The notes under the pieces: model-generated
The model's input: the letters and a program-made list of their open reading frames with translations, nothing else
Told to the model about the DNA's origin: nothing
Databases searched by the model: none
Source of the DNA: Arthonia radiata
Taxonomy: Eukaryota; Ascomycota; Arthoniomycetes; Arthoniales; Arthoniaceae
Assembly: GCA_002989075.1 (NCBI GenBank)
Contig: PSQN01000001.1
Location: forward strand, 1,029,760 to 1,093,759
Direction: 5' to 3'
Length of the DNA stretch: 64,000 nucleotides
Shown: positions 46,116 through 56,263 of the stretch, piece after piece
Layout of the letters: every line of letters starts with the position of its first letter
Numbering within the stretch: the stretch's first letter is position 1
Made by a program: the position numbers and the translations under genes

Positions 46116-46889
46116 TTTCACTGTTGGGTCGACGAGCCCCGCCAAAAGCATGCGGCTTGTTACTTCACAGAGTGATTTGAGTTGCAAGTGTAGTGATAGT
46201 GATTGCGTTTCTCGAGTATGCGATTGATGCTGAGTGTTTCTACAATTGAGACCTTCCGTCCTTGCGGACATACCCATCTGGTCTTGGCATTGTATATATC
46301 GACGAGTCATGCTAGCTCTATTCATGGTTCTCGTGCTCGAACAACAACAACAACAGTCCCACTCTGCACCTAGGTACGTCTTCAAAAGTGCCTTGGCGAT
46401 CAAAGTGCCTTCGATTTGCTTCAACTCCCAGCTTTACTGGTCTTCAGTTTCAAGGGTCGGTGTGACGAGATCAGCAGCCACAGCGACGCTCATGCGCACG
46501 ATATCAAGACCAGAAGCCATGACTCCAGTAAAAGTGTACGGAGGACGTTGACGTGACGATTATGATTTGCTCATGCGTCTAATCATACTTCATTTCCAAC
46601 CGTGAAGCGGGTTTGAACAGACTATGAAGTTGATATTACACGAGACGTCCGTATCTACGTACTGGATGATATTTGTTTTGCCTTACGACTCTCAACAGCG
46701 AGAGGACCAGTCAGCTAAATGATGTTGAGGAGACTACGACAAGAGCCTTTGATGGCGGTAGCGGGATTGAATAGGCCTCTTTGTTCAAAGTAGTAACCAA
46801 ATTTGTTTCCTCGAGATATGCCTCTACCCGTCTGTACATCCGTCTTCGAGCGAGCATACGTGTTGCTCTGAGAATTACACTCGCTACCC
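46116..46889. other. Spacer, no gene called
   Basis: Divergent spacer between the MRP49 gene and the proline-rich secreted protein. It contains a short CAA repeat near 46338-46352 and otherwise nothing recognisable. Confidence 0.45.
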
Positions 46890-47297
46890 ATGTCAGCCCC
46901 TGCTTCTCGAACGGCCATTATGTGCTCTCTAATCATCCTGGTGGCCTGCTTGTCCCTGACCCTGACCTACGCTTCCGCCTTTCATACCCACCCAACGACC
47001 GCTGCACTTTCTGCGCGCGCGGCTGAGCCAACGAACGCCCTCGATGTCCTGAATGCAGGACTTCCTCCTTCTCTGCGCAAGACGCTTCCACCACCAAAGC
47101 CTAGTGTGAACAACGCGCCGCCGCCGAAAGCCCCAGCTCCGCCACCTCCCACGAAACCTCCTCCACCACCTCCTCCACCGCCGCGGCCGAGCACTTCTAC
47201 GTGTGTTCCAATCCAGCACTATGCTAGGAACCCGAGTCTGAAGTGTTGGTTGAATGGCGGAGGGCTGACGACCGTACCATATGACTCAGACTGGTGA
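46890..47297 (+). CDS. Small secreted proline-rich protein, hypothetical
   Basis: A single exon of 135 residues. After a polar start the sequence has a hydrophobic core (MCSLIILVACLSLTLTYASA, about residues 11-30), a plausible signal peptide with cleavage after Ala-Ser-Ala. The middle (about 65-100) is a proline-rich tract with nine consecutive prolines. The C-terminus has two cysteines (STCVPIQ, LKCWLN) that could pair. No family is recognised, and the low-complexity tract inflates apparent coding quality. It could be a wall-associated or secreted protein; a signal anchor is the alternative. Confidence 0.5.
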   Translation: MSAPASRTAIMCSLIILVACLSLTLTYASAFHTHPTTAALSARAAEPTNALDVLNAGLPPSLRKTLPPPKPSVNNAPPPKAPAPPPPTKPPPPPPPPPRPSTSTCVPIQHYARNPSLKCWLNGGGLTTVPYDSDW

Positions 47298-47373
47298 ATG
47301 TACATACGGTACAGCGAATCCGACTTGTTCCCCTTGTCAAATGACTGGCCTCTGTTCGGTAGAAATACCTGCG

Positions 47374-49338
47374 TCAGCCTCCTGACGATGACTTTCGCCG
47401 CTCCTTCAGCCGCCTATTGATAGGCTGAACGCGCTTGCGAGTGTCAGTCTTTTTAGGAGCGCCCATTGCCCACGCGCCCATTGATCGCCTGCTGCCCACG
47501 AATCTGCCTTCAGGGCTGAAGACCTCGACTGTGGGATATGCTGAGCGTTCAGTGGGAAGAGCATCCTCGGCAAGATCTTTTCGGCGCACCTGCGCAACTA
47601 GCTCGACCCATCCAATGCTCTCGACAAGAATGTCAGTAGCAAGAACCTTAAAAGGTAGATTTGAGGGCTTCAGACCGACGGCGTCCCTCCTGACTAGAGG
47701 ACCTGCTCGGGATTTGGTCACGTCTGTGTCGAGCTCGAAGATGCCCGCAGAATGCAAATTCTCGCCGACGCCTTCTTTCGTGACGAATGGGATCGGTGCT
47801 CGCTTGCCTTCCTGTGCTTCGAGTGCCTTTTCTGTCTTCGTCAGGTGTGACTGCAAAGGCAGGAATGGATACGCGAGGATGTTGATGTTCTGATCGACGG
47901 GTGTAATGCGAATGAGACCACCGAGTAGCAGCGAGCTACCCGGCTGAATACTGTATTGCTCGGGAATGACGCGCTTCTTCATGATGATGCCTTCTTGATC
48001 CTCTTCTCGGATGAAGTTGCTGATGTCGCTTCTCTCAAGACCCGGTAGATCAATCAGCTCGCCTTTGCCATTGCCGAACGGAATTCGAATGGGTGAAGCA
48101 GTAGTACCTGGCAGGGAAGAGACTGTAGGCATAGCTGGGTACGGTGTTTCTACTCGCGCTGGTGGTAGCAAGCCCAGCTCATCCGGGCTATTCTCGTTTC
48201 GTATTCTCTCTGAAGAGCTCATGTCGATCTGCTGAGGAAGCATAGATCTTGCTTGGCCTCGCACCTTGTCAAAATTGATGTCCTGATTCCGTCCCTTTGG
48301 GAACACATTCTCAAACAGGTTGCTTTTACCAACGTTGACTTTACCAACCATCCACCCACCGCCGCCACGTTTCCATACATCATCTTTGACCTCCTTAGTC
48401 CACCAGCCACGCTTCGCACTCACGCAGCGCACATTGCCAAGTCGGACGTCGCGGGCTGAGCGCCCTAACGCATCTCGCAACATCTCCACAAGATACGGCA
48501 TGAGACGGTCGATCTGCTCCTTTTTGGGCGCAAGCAAGTCGGACCGTGTGATGATGAAGCTCATCTCGGTCTTCTTCCCGTGCTGGTAGGTAGACTGTCG
48601 AGCACGTCGATTCTTTGATCGTTGAGGAGCAACGGACATGATGCGTTGAATCTCAGGGACAACGGACATTGGGAAATCTGCTGCATCAATGACATGGTAG
48701 ACATGATTATGCTTGTAGGGCGACTCAGCCAACGTCTCACCCAAGGAGTCGAGTGACGGATGAGCGATCGAAGTGCCCCTATGGTGATGTAGCAAGTCGT
48801 GACATCGATCACAAAGTGGGTGATATACTTCCCCATGAGCCACAGCTTGGTCTGACTTCAGAGCTTTTTGGACGTCTTGGCCAGCCCTACCCACCGCTTC
48901 CGCGAAGACTGCATCCTCGGACTGATGAAAGCCAGGGGAGTTCGCCTGCGCTTGAACGTATCTCTGGACGGCAGATCTTTTTAGATTGTAAAAGCCTGCT
49001 ACATCAGTCTCAACAATCTGGGCGTAAGCACCGCAGCCAGGACACGCGGTGAGACTGTCGAATGAGGTCGCCTGCTCAACAACATTTTCTGTCCGGGGAC
49101 GCTGCAGAACCGGCAGTACGTCTGGAGACTCGGGACTATGTATCCTTTGAACGCCCTCAAAGCGTCGCGTTGATGTACTCAAAGCCCGCAGAGACTTCGA
49201 CGACTGAGCAAATACTCCTCTGTAGCGTCCAATATTAGACCATCTCAGCTTCGAAACATTGGGAAGACTCCGCGCGTCTCCCAAGACCACGTCGTTCAGC
49301 TGTCTTGCATATTTGATGCTGAGTCGCGTGAGGCTCAT
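47374..49338 (-). CDS. GEP3/MTG3-type mitochondrial GTPase, YqeH family
   Basis: A single exon of 654 residues. The start is the ATG at 49338 (MSLTRLSIKY), which gives an Arg/Ser-rich mitochondrial-type presequence. A zinc-binding pair CPGCGAY...CDRCHDLLHHH (about residues 100-180) precedes a circularly permuted GTPase domain. The G4-like ITRSDLL comes first, then the P-loop VGKVNVGKSNL (about residue 340) and the G3 DLPG (about 435). This permuted order and the zinc knuckle define the YqeH group. In yeast, Gep3/Mtg3 acts in assembly of the mitochondrial small ribosomal subunit. The C-terminus is basic. It is divergent from the aspartate aminotransferase gene. Confidence 0.9.
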   Translation of the reverse strand: MSLTRLSIKYARQLNDVVLGDARSLPNVSKLRWSNIGRYRGVFAQSSKSLRALSTSTRRFEGVQRIHSPESPDVLPVLQRPRTENVVEQATSFDSLTACPGCGAYAQIVETDVAGFYNLKRSAVQRYVQAQANSPGFHQSEDAVFAEAVGRAGQDVQKALKSDQAVAHGEVYHPLCDRCHDLLHHHRGTSIAHPSLDSLGETLAESPYKHNHVYHVIDAADFPMSVVPEIQRIMSVAPQRSKNRRARQSTYQHGKKTEMSFIITRSDLLAPKKEQIDRLMPYLVEMLRDALGRSARDVRLGNVRCVSAKRGWWTKEVKDDVWKRGGGGWMVGKVNVGKSNLFENVFPKGRNQDINFDKVRGQARSMLPQQIDMSSSERIRNENSPDELGLLPPARVETPYPAMPTVSSLPGTTASPIRIPFGNGKGELIDLPGLERSDISNFIREEDQEGIIMKKRVIPEQYSIQPGSSLLLGGLIRITPVDQNINILAYPFLPLQSHLTKTEKALEAQEGKRAPIPFVTKEGVGENLHSAGIFELDTDVTKSRAGPLVRRDAVGLKPSNLPFKVLATDILVESIGWVELVAQVRRKDLAEDALPTERSAYPTVEVFSPEGRFVGSRRSMGAWAMGAPKKTDTRKRVQPINRRLKERRKSSSGG

Positions 49339-49647
49339 CAAGCTCCTCGCGAGACTATGATGACTCTTACGATACGGACAATCGATACTTTGGTCTGAAG
49401 GGGGGGCAAAGGAAGAGAGTGAAATCGAGATCGCGACTCACCCGAACAAGAAATTATCACGTGGGACGAAAAGAAGCCGGCGCCACGCCATTGGTCGCTA
49501 AGAAATAATTTCCCGTCTGGACCAGCTTCATCCTCTCGAAGTAGCTCTTTCCACTTCACATAGCCTACAAGTTTCGCATTTAATCTCTCGTAATCAGCAT
49601 ATTCTCTTGCGTTTTCATCCTCTCATACACCTCTACGCATCGCGACC
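49339..49647. promoter_or_regulatory. Divergent promoter, GEP3-like / aspartate aminotransferase
   Basis: A 309-nt spacer between two nuclear genes for mitochondrial proteins. It includes CACGTG-like TCACGTGGGA at 49457-49466 (E-box-like) and a CCATTGG motif (CCAAT on the minus strand) near 49489, both plausible shared regulatory sites. Confidence 0.5.
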
Positions 49648-50986
49648 ATGATTCCAGCTTCTAGAACAGCTCTACGCCAGAGCCCCTCAAAATCTTTCCG
49701 CATCCAAACTTCAGGAGCTTCAAGAGCTGCTCCAGCCTGGGCGAACATCCCTCAAGGACCCCCTGATGCCATTCTTGGTATCACAGAAGCTTTCAAAGCC
49801 GACTCACACAAGGAGAAGATCAACCTTGGTGTTGGAGCATACCGTGACGACAAGGGAAAGCCCTATGTACTGCCCTCAGTAAAAGCCGCGGAACGCAAGG
49901 TCATAGATTCCAACTTGGACAAGGAATATGCCGGCATTACTGGTGTGCCAGCCTTCACGAAAGCTGCTGCTCTCCTCGCATATGGGCAGAATTCTCCTGC
50001 CATCAAGGAGGACCGCCTTGTCATCACGCAGTCCATCTCTGGCACCGGCGCTCTTCGCATTGGTGGAGCTTTCCTTGAGCGATTCTACCCTGGTGACAAG
50101 ACCATCTACATTCCCACACCCAGCTGGGCGAACCACAATGCGGTGTTCAAAGACTGCGGTTTGAAGGTCGAGAAGTACCGCTACTACAATAAGGACACCA
50201 TTGGCCTGGACTTTGACGGTATGATCGAGGACATCAAGAACCTACCAAATGGCAGCCTGGTCCTTCTTCACGCATGCGCGCATAACCCAACCGGTGTAGA
50301 CCCTACGGAAGGACAATGGAAGCAGATCAGCAACGTCGTCAAAGAGAAGCAGCACTACCCATTCTTCGATATGGCATATCAAGGCTTCGCGAGCGGTGAC
50401 ACCAACAAGGACGCGTTCCCAGTGCGACATTTCATTGAGCAAGGCCACCGCATGTGTCTGGCTCAAAGCTTTGCGAAAAACATGGGTCTATACGGGGAGC
50501 GCGTTGGGGCGTTCTCGATCGTCTGCGACACTGCTGAAGAAAAGAAGCGGGTGGACTCGCAAGTCAAGATTCTTGTGCGGCCGTTGTACTCCAACCCGCC
50601 TGTCCATGGGGCGCGTATTGCATCGGAGATATTGAATGACCCCACGTTGAATCAGCAATGGCTGAGCGAGGTGAAGGGAATGGCCGACCGGATTATCAAG
50701 ATGCGAGCATTGTTGAAGGAGAACTTGGAGAAGTTGGGCAGCAAGCACGACTGGAGCCACATCACCTCACAAGTAAGCCCTGCTTATCCCATCGTATCTT
50801 TGACCCCTGATTAACGAATGATAGATTGGCATGTTTGCATACACTGGCCTGAAGCCTGACCAGATGGATGTGCTGGCAAAAGATCACTCAGTATACGCGA
50901 CCAAGGATGGCCGTATATCAGTCGCTGGCATCACGAGCGACAACGTTGGGCGACTGGCGGAGAGCATCTATAAAATCACCGGTTGA
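49648..50986 (+). CDS. Aspartate aminotransferase, mitochondrial
   Basis: Two exons, 49648-50772 and 50825-50986, with a 52-nt intron, give 428 residues. The first 28 residues are rich in Arg, Ser and Ala and form a mitochondrial presequence. The mature enzyme shows class I PLP aminotransferase features: [15 protein letters not shown], the Asn/Tyr region HNPTGVDPT, the Schiff-base Lys in [12 protein letters not shown], and the substrate-binding Arg in the C-terminal exon ([10 protein letters not shown]). It transfers the amino group between aspartate and 2-oxoglutarate and serves the malate-aspartate shuttle. The start is the only ATG giving a presequence. Confidence 0.96.
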
Positions 50987-52053
50987 AGCTAGTGTGAGGT
51001 CACATCTCGAGAGGTCTTTTGCCTGGTTCGGTACTTTGTTACGTATCTAGAGTAGCAGAGGATTGGGTTAGCAGCGTCGGTTCGGCGTTTGGGTGTGCAA
51101 GCCTCGACTTAGGCGCGCAGATGTGGAGTGCGGAAGGTCTTGGCTACCGCTTGCGAGGTCACTGATGACGTTCGGCGACGTCTAGCGTTGTTGTGTGCGC
51201 TTTGGACGGAGGTCTGCCGCTTGTTCACTGTACATTATCTTCAAGTACGCTTTGTATGAGGTGCATACCTCTGGCGAAGGAGTGCATCGAAAGCATATCA
51301 TCGAGTGGGGCTACGGTACAGCTACTTCACACAAGCAATCTTTGAGCTTGTGCAACGGCGAGTCATTATGCCTACCGTAGGCAGGGAGAGCCTAACGGGC
51401 TCGAGAGTTGATGGTGAATCGTCCGGGGATCGACAATGGACGTCAGCAGAGGGCCCTTGCAGCCGTTGCTCAGTGTTCTGGAACGAGCCCGGTGACGTAG
51501 TTAGCTCCTGAGAATGAGGCACATTCGTCCTCCCTTTTTGCGCGACACAACATCAAACGATACTTCTTTACGGCCGATTGCCCTGACGAAACCACTGTCT
51601 ATCCACTAATACGGCTCTACCATCTCCACAAGCACATGATCCCCTTCTCACAGCGTCACGCGTATCAAGCAGCGCGTAAGTGAGGTGCTAAGCCAGCCGT
51701 CATTATCTGTTCACGGCTTCGCTCTGCACATCTCTGCCCTACACTAATCATTGTCCCCCATACAGCTTTGCCGATTACAAGCCCCTTGAGCCGCATCAGC
51801 ATCGTTCCCGAGAATCGTCAGCCAAACGCTCCTCATATCGCGTGAATCCTCCCCTCGGGCTGGCGTGATCCCTCCACCCGTCCTTCGGCCTCGTCGCCGA
51901 TCACTTTGAATACTACGCAGCCCGCCAACGCAACGATCCCCTCTTATTCAAGACTTCCCGCTCACTGCTCTTGCGGTCGAGGCATCGCTGGCCGATCCAA
52001 CGAGTCCCCATCACATCCGATCAAGATCGACGCATTGGATTTAAACGCCCAAA
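50987..52053. other. Intergenic, no gene seen
   Basis: About 1.07 kb between the aminotransferase gene and the Ypd1 gene. No frame here shows a recognisable domain. The right third is rich in C and T, as in fungal promoters and 5' UTRs. Confidence 0.5.
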
Positions 52054-52616
52054 ATGCCTGTGGGTAGCCATCCGTGCCCGTTCGCAGCCGACGTCAAGCT
52101 AATGATACCTATTAAAGGCCGAGTATGGAGGGTCAGGCCTGCCAGAGTGCGGCGACAGCATAGACCAAGCCACTTTCGAACAAATACTCGAAATGGACGA
52201 TGATGAAGACGAGAGAGATTTCAGCAAAAGCATCGTCTACGGTTTCTTCGAGCAAGTAGAGAACACGTTCACGAAGATGGACGAGAACTTGTAGGTCGTT
52301 TTTAAACTTTCTCGGACTCCCGCCTCCCCAAAACATTTCTCAAATCTGACATCCCGTCAGAGACGCGAGGAACCTCGAGGAACTCTCACAACTTGGCCAT
52401 TTTCTAAAAGGCTCATCCGCAACGCTGGGCCTGACGCATATCAAGAACTGCTGCGAGAAGATCCAGCATCTTGGTCACATGAAGGACGAAAAGGGCGATA
52501 GGGACGAGACAGAGGACTATTGCTTGAATTCGATCAGGGCTGAGGTGAAGGTTCTGCGCAGCGAGTATCAGAAGTGTGAAAAGGCGCTGCGCAAGTTTTA
52601 CGGCGAGAAAGCGTAG
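52054..52616 (+). CDS. Histidine-containing phosphotransfer protein Ypd1
   Basis: Three exons: 52054-52059, 52118-52290 and 52361-52616, with introns of 58 and 70 nt, giving 144 residues. The first exon would hold just Met-Pro before a GTGGGT donor, with a GCTAATG branch and an AAAG acceptor. The protein contains the HPt bundle: ATFEQILEMDDDEDERDFS, the FFEQ helix, and the phospho-His motif LGHFLKGSSATLGL (His near 81), then CCEKIQH. Ypd1 relays phosphate from hybrid histidine kinases to the response regulators Ssk1 and Skn7 in osmotic and oxidative stress signalling. The second donor is GTAGGT. The two-codon first exon is the least certain part. Confidence 0.9.
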
Positions 52617-52987
52617 TGACCTTGGGCGAGGGTGCATCAGCGAATTTCCATTGCATACGCGGGAGCCGCTGAAGGCCATTAGTGAGCCTTGATATTCCAG
52701 CAGGTTCATTGCTAGTGGTGGCTATAACAATGCCATAGGAGGGACATGCACGTGAAATTGCAAATCACCTGGTCCTAAAGTACGGGACTCCCGGTCCGCT
52801 TCGTCTTGCGACCTCCCCGACCGATTTCATGCAATGCGTTGAACACTCATAACAAGTAATATTCTGATCTGGCCCATCTTGACACGGTGTTTCAGACCTG
52901 TGGCAGTCATTGATAGATGGTTTGATATGGAGTGAACATCGCTCGCTTTCCTAGTCTGGACGAAAGTCTTCTACTTTATAAGACAGC
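52617..52987. other. Short spacer
   Basis: Contains the 3' end of the Ypd1 gene and the promoter of the 2H phosphoesterase gene. No other feature is recognised. Confidence 0.4.
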
Positions 52988-53809
52988 ATGGCCAAGAGAC
53001 CACCGCTGACACACTTCCTCTGCATCCCGTTTCTATCACAGGCATCGAGGCCGCAGTTCGAGAATGCATCAAACAAGTTTAGAGACAAGCTACGCAATCT
53101 TCCACAACCTCTCGATCCCGATCTGCTGGGACGAGCGATCCGCCCAGTCGGTACGATCCATCTCACACTCGGGGTCATGAGCCTCACAGAGCAAGAGCGC
53201 GTCGACGAAGCCATCGAATTCCTCAATGACCTCGACTTAACCAACTTACTGGCCGCGGAAGAGTCATATCAAAACGCTAGGCCGAAGGAAGACGCAGACT
53301 CTACTACTGACGCAATGATTCCGCAACCAGCGAAAGACAACATACAGTCGGCTGGTGCAGCACCAAAGCCTCCGCAAAGCCCTCCGATTAAGCAGTTCAC
53401 CATCACCATCTCCTCCCTCAAAACCATGAAACCCGCATCCAAAACCTCCGTCCTCTACGCCGAGCCCACAGATGCTACTAACCGCCTCCTCCCCTTCTGC
53501 GAACAGCTGCGCGCCCGCTTCACAGAGTCCGGCTACCTGCAGCCTGAGAATAGACCTCTCAAGCTGCATGCCACAGTCCTCAACACACTCTACGCATCTA
53601 ATAAGGGTCGTAAAGGACCACGGAACAGGAAGCCGATGCTGATTGATGCTACTGAGCTCATCCAGCAGTGCGAGGACTTCTCGTGGGCTGAAGATGTGGT
53701 GCTGGAGAAGGTTGCGATCTGTGAGATGGGGGCGAAGAAGGTGGAGGTTGAGGGGGGGTCGGTGGATGAGCGGTATACGGAGGTTGCTTCGAAGGTTCTG
53801 CCGACGTAG
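52988..53809 (+). CDS. AKAP7/ASCC1-type 2H phosphoesterase
   Basis: A single exon of 273 residues starting at the ATG at 52988. The two H-x-T/S motifs of the 2H (2'-5' RNA ligase-like) superfamily are visible: HLTLGVMSL near residue 58 and LHATVLNTLY near 200. The opening THFLCIPF and the phrase FRDKLRNL are typical of the AKAP7 nuclear-localisation-domain group that includes ASCC1. Related enzymes act on 2',3'-cyclic phosphate or 2'-5' linked nucleotides. A Pro/Ala/Asp-rich insertion of about 50 residues separates the two halves, so the fold may carry a flexible loop. The exact substrate is unknown. Confidence 0.85.
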   Translation: MAKRPPLTHFLCIPFLSQASRPQFENASNKFRDKLRNLPQPLDPDLLGRAIRPVGTIHLTLGVMSLTEQERVDEAIEFLNDLDLTNLLAAEESYQNARPKEDADSTTDAMIPQPAKDNIQSAGAAPKPPQSPPIKQFTITISSLKTMKPASKTSVLYAEPTDATNRLLPFCEQLRARFTESGYLQPENRPLKLHATVLNTLYASNKGRKGPRNRKPMLIDATELIQQCEDFSWAEDVVLEKVAICEMGAKKVEVEGGSVDERYTEVASKVLPT

Positions 53810-54639
53810 AAGTCTTAACACAAGGCTTGTTTCCTTTAGCTTTAGAGAATTGATCAAATGTCCAATTTGGCATGCCAGGCATCTGTTTGCACGGCTATTA
53901 CCAGGAAACCCACGACATAAGATCTGGATTGCAATATGAATAGCGCAGTCCAGAGAGAGGTGCCAAGAAGATCGAAAACAATCCTAGACTAACATCACAC
54001 TACCTCGAATACTTATACTCGGACAACGCTATCTTTTACCCTGATGGGCTAAATTTGAGGTCTCACAGAGCTGCCATACGCGCATTGATTAGAAGTCTCG
54101 TTCTTAATCCAGAAAGAGATAGTAAGACGGAGACAGAGCTGTCGAGCTTGGACAGTCGGCGTCTTCAATCCCATACTGGCTCTAATGTTGGACGTCGAAG
54201 CGTATCAGCTCAAGAACACATTCCTTGGATGCTCACCACGTTCTCGGAGACAAAAACGCTCGCCGAAAAAGGCTATCCCAAATTTAGAGTGACACAATCC
54301 TGCGCTAATATGACTAGCGTACCGAAGACGGCATTAGCGCTCCTGACGCATGAAATCAATTTCCTGAACCTCTAATCTGGCGTGGGAAAGCTTTGTATTG
54401 CTGTGATACGAGATCTTGTTCAGCTATTCAACTTTGTCCACTGTAGTGAGCGCTACCGCTCGCATAGCGCTTGTATGCTGCGCGGTATTGACGGGCCAAA
54501 CACCATCTGTCCGCCTCCTATGGCTCTTGTCTGAACACCTGCAATATGCGACACAAGCCGCTCACCTGGAATGACGGCCCTGTGACAGCAAACCACAGAC
54601 CACGATTGTGGAGACTCACTTTGTCTAGCATTTCATAGA
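53810..54639. other. Spacer, no gene called
   Basis: Contains short open frames only, including one at 54055-54375 that lacks an ATG start and family resemblance. The right end is likely the promoter of the mannosyltransferase gene. Confidence 0.45.
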
Positions 54640-55671
54640 ATGCACTACGCTCTGCCGCCTCGCAAGACAGATCGACCACCACCCTACGCTCCCAGACGAC
54701 AGAACACATTACGATGGCCGCGATGGCTGCGGCGTGGCCGAACACTCACACTGCTCGCATACGTAGCCGGCACGGTCCTTATCCTCTTCCTTCTTATCTC
54801 ACAGCTGCGAGGCCATGGTAGCAAAGACAGCGTGCCACCAGGCACTCCGCGCGCCGTCATCGTCACAGCCTTCGACGAATCCTCCAGAGGCAGATACGAG
54901 CGCACCATCATTGAGAATCGTGAGCTGTATGCACGCATGCATGGTGAGCCTATCTTATCTGGCATGAATCTAAAAACTGCCATGCGGTCTCCAGAACCTG
55001 ACATACTTCCAGACTACGCCCTCTTCCTCCCCAACAAAACCGACTACGACCTCTTCGACCCGCCCTCCCCCACGTCCTGGGCCAAGATCCCCGCCATGCG
55101 CCACGCCATGGCCCAGTACCCGCACACCGAATTCTTCTTCTACCTCGACCAGCACGCGCTCGTCATGCGCCCCGACCTCTCCATCGATGCGCACATCATG
55201 AAGCCCTCACGCCTCTCCGAGATCATGATGCTCGACCGCCCGATCGTCCCGCCGGACTCGGTCATCAAGACCTACAAGAACACGAAGGCCGAGAACGTCG
55301 ACGCGGTGTTCACGCAGGATCACGACGGGTTAGGTGCAGGCACCTTTGTGCTACGACGTGGGGAATGGGCGAAGTACTTCCTGGATGCGTGGTTCGACCC
55401 GCTTTATCGGGGTTATAACTTCCAAAGAGCGGAAGGGCATGCGCTGGAGCATTTGGTGCAGTGGCATGGGACGGTGTTGATGAAGATGGCTCTGGTGCCG
55501 CAGAGGGTTATGAATAGCTATACCGCTGTGGAGGGCGAGGGGAAGTATCAGCATGGCGACTTTGTAGCGAACTTTCATGGGTGTGATCGGCCGGGCAGTA
55601 TGCGGAGTTGTGAGCAGGAGTCGGAACCGTTGGTTGAGCATTTGTTGAGCTTGAAGTTGGATAGGCGGTAA
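54640..55671 (+). CDS. GT34 alpha-1,6-mannosyltransferase, MNN11-like
   Basis: A single exon of 343 residues. Type II membrane topology: a short basic, Pro-rich cytosolic tail, a signal anchor at about residues 37-53 (LTLLAYVAGTVLILFLL), then a lumenal GT34 domain from about residue 72 (RAVIVTAFDESS). Landmarks are ENRELYARMHGE, the WAKIPAMRHAM helix, FFFYLDQHALVM (the position of the usual DxD metal motif), TQDHDGLGAGTFVLRR and FVANFHGCDRPGSM near the end. This fits the Mnn10/Mnn11 group that extends N-glycan or wall mannan chains in the Golgi. Having DQH at the DxD site is a known feature of Mnn11-type members as I recall them, so it is closer to MNN11 than to MNN10. Confidence 0.88.
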   Translation: MHYALPPRKTDRPPPYAPRRQNTLRWPRWLRRGRTLTLLAYVAGTVLILFLLISQLRGHGSKDSVPPGTPRAVIVTAFDESSRGRYERTIIENRELYARMHGEPILSGMNLKTAMRSPEPDILPDYALFLPNKTDYDLFDPPSPTSWAKIPAMRHAMAQYPHTEFFFYLDQHALVMRPDLSIDAHIMKPSRLSEIMMLDRPIVPPDSVIKTYKNTKAENVDAVFTQDHDGLGAGTFVLRRGEWAKYFLDAWFDPLYRGYNFQRAEGHALEHLVQWHGTVLMKMALVPQRVMNSYTAVEGEGKYQHGDFVANFHGCDRPGSMRSCEQESEPLVEHLLSLKLDRR

Positions 55672-56263
55672 CGGGTATGGGATATCATGGCATGGTGTTC
55701 ATGGCGTTTGAAGAATACGGTATGGCATGGTACATGGATAGGGCAGCTCGCTTTCAGGATAGCGATATATCTACTCTGAAGTAGGGAATGGGAGGTTATA
55801 CGTGACGAGAGATCGAAGCACGATGATGCACGTCGGCTACGTTCGTTCTCGCATGATCTATCTTGGAAATCTGTACTGCTTTCATAGACACTGACTTTGT
55901 GATCTGTAAGAGCAGATTGCCGTACAAACTTCGTCATCAGCAAATAATCAGCAGTTTCTCCCCTCCGCAGCTTCTTCCATTTCTCTGAGTTGTAGCCCGG
56001 TAAATCCATCTTCAACCAGCCACAAACGCTCCAGCGCAAGACTCATTTGCCACGGAACCCCATCCGAAGCCAAAAACCGCCACATACACTTGCAAGACTA
56101 CCGAGTGAGTCTATGATTAAGTCCTGAATCGTGTGACAAGCCATCGAAAGCAACACATCCTCGCCTCCAACACGTCACCGCCAACCCCAGCAGATCTTAC
56201 ATTTCAGGCCACACCATCGTGATTTGTACATTGTCCGTCTAATAGTACACTTTGACCACCGTC
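55672..56263. other. Spacer, no gene called
   Basis: Holds the mannosyltransferase 3' end and the promoter and 5' UTR of the Pth2 gene. Nothing else is recognised. Confidence 0.45.

Noticed and set aside
54055-54375. 106-codon plus-strand frame before the mannosyltransferase gene
   Set aside because: It starts with a non-ATG codon and has no family resemblance.
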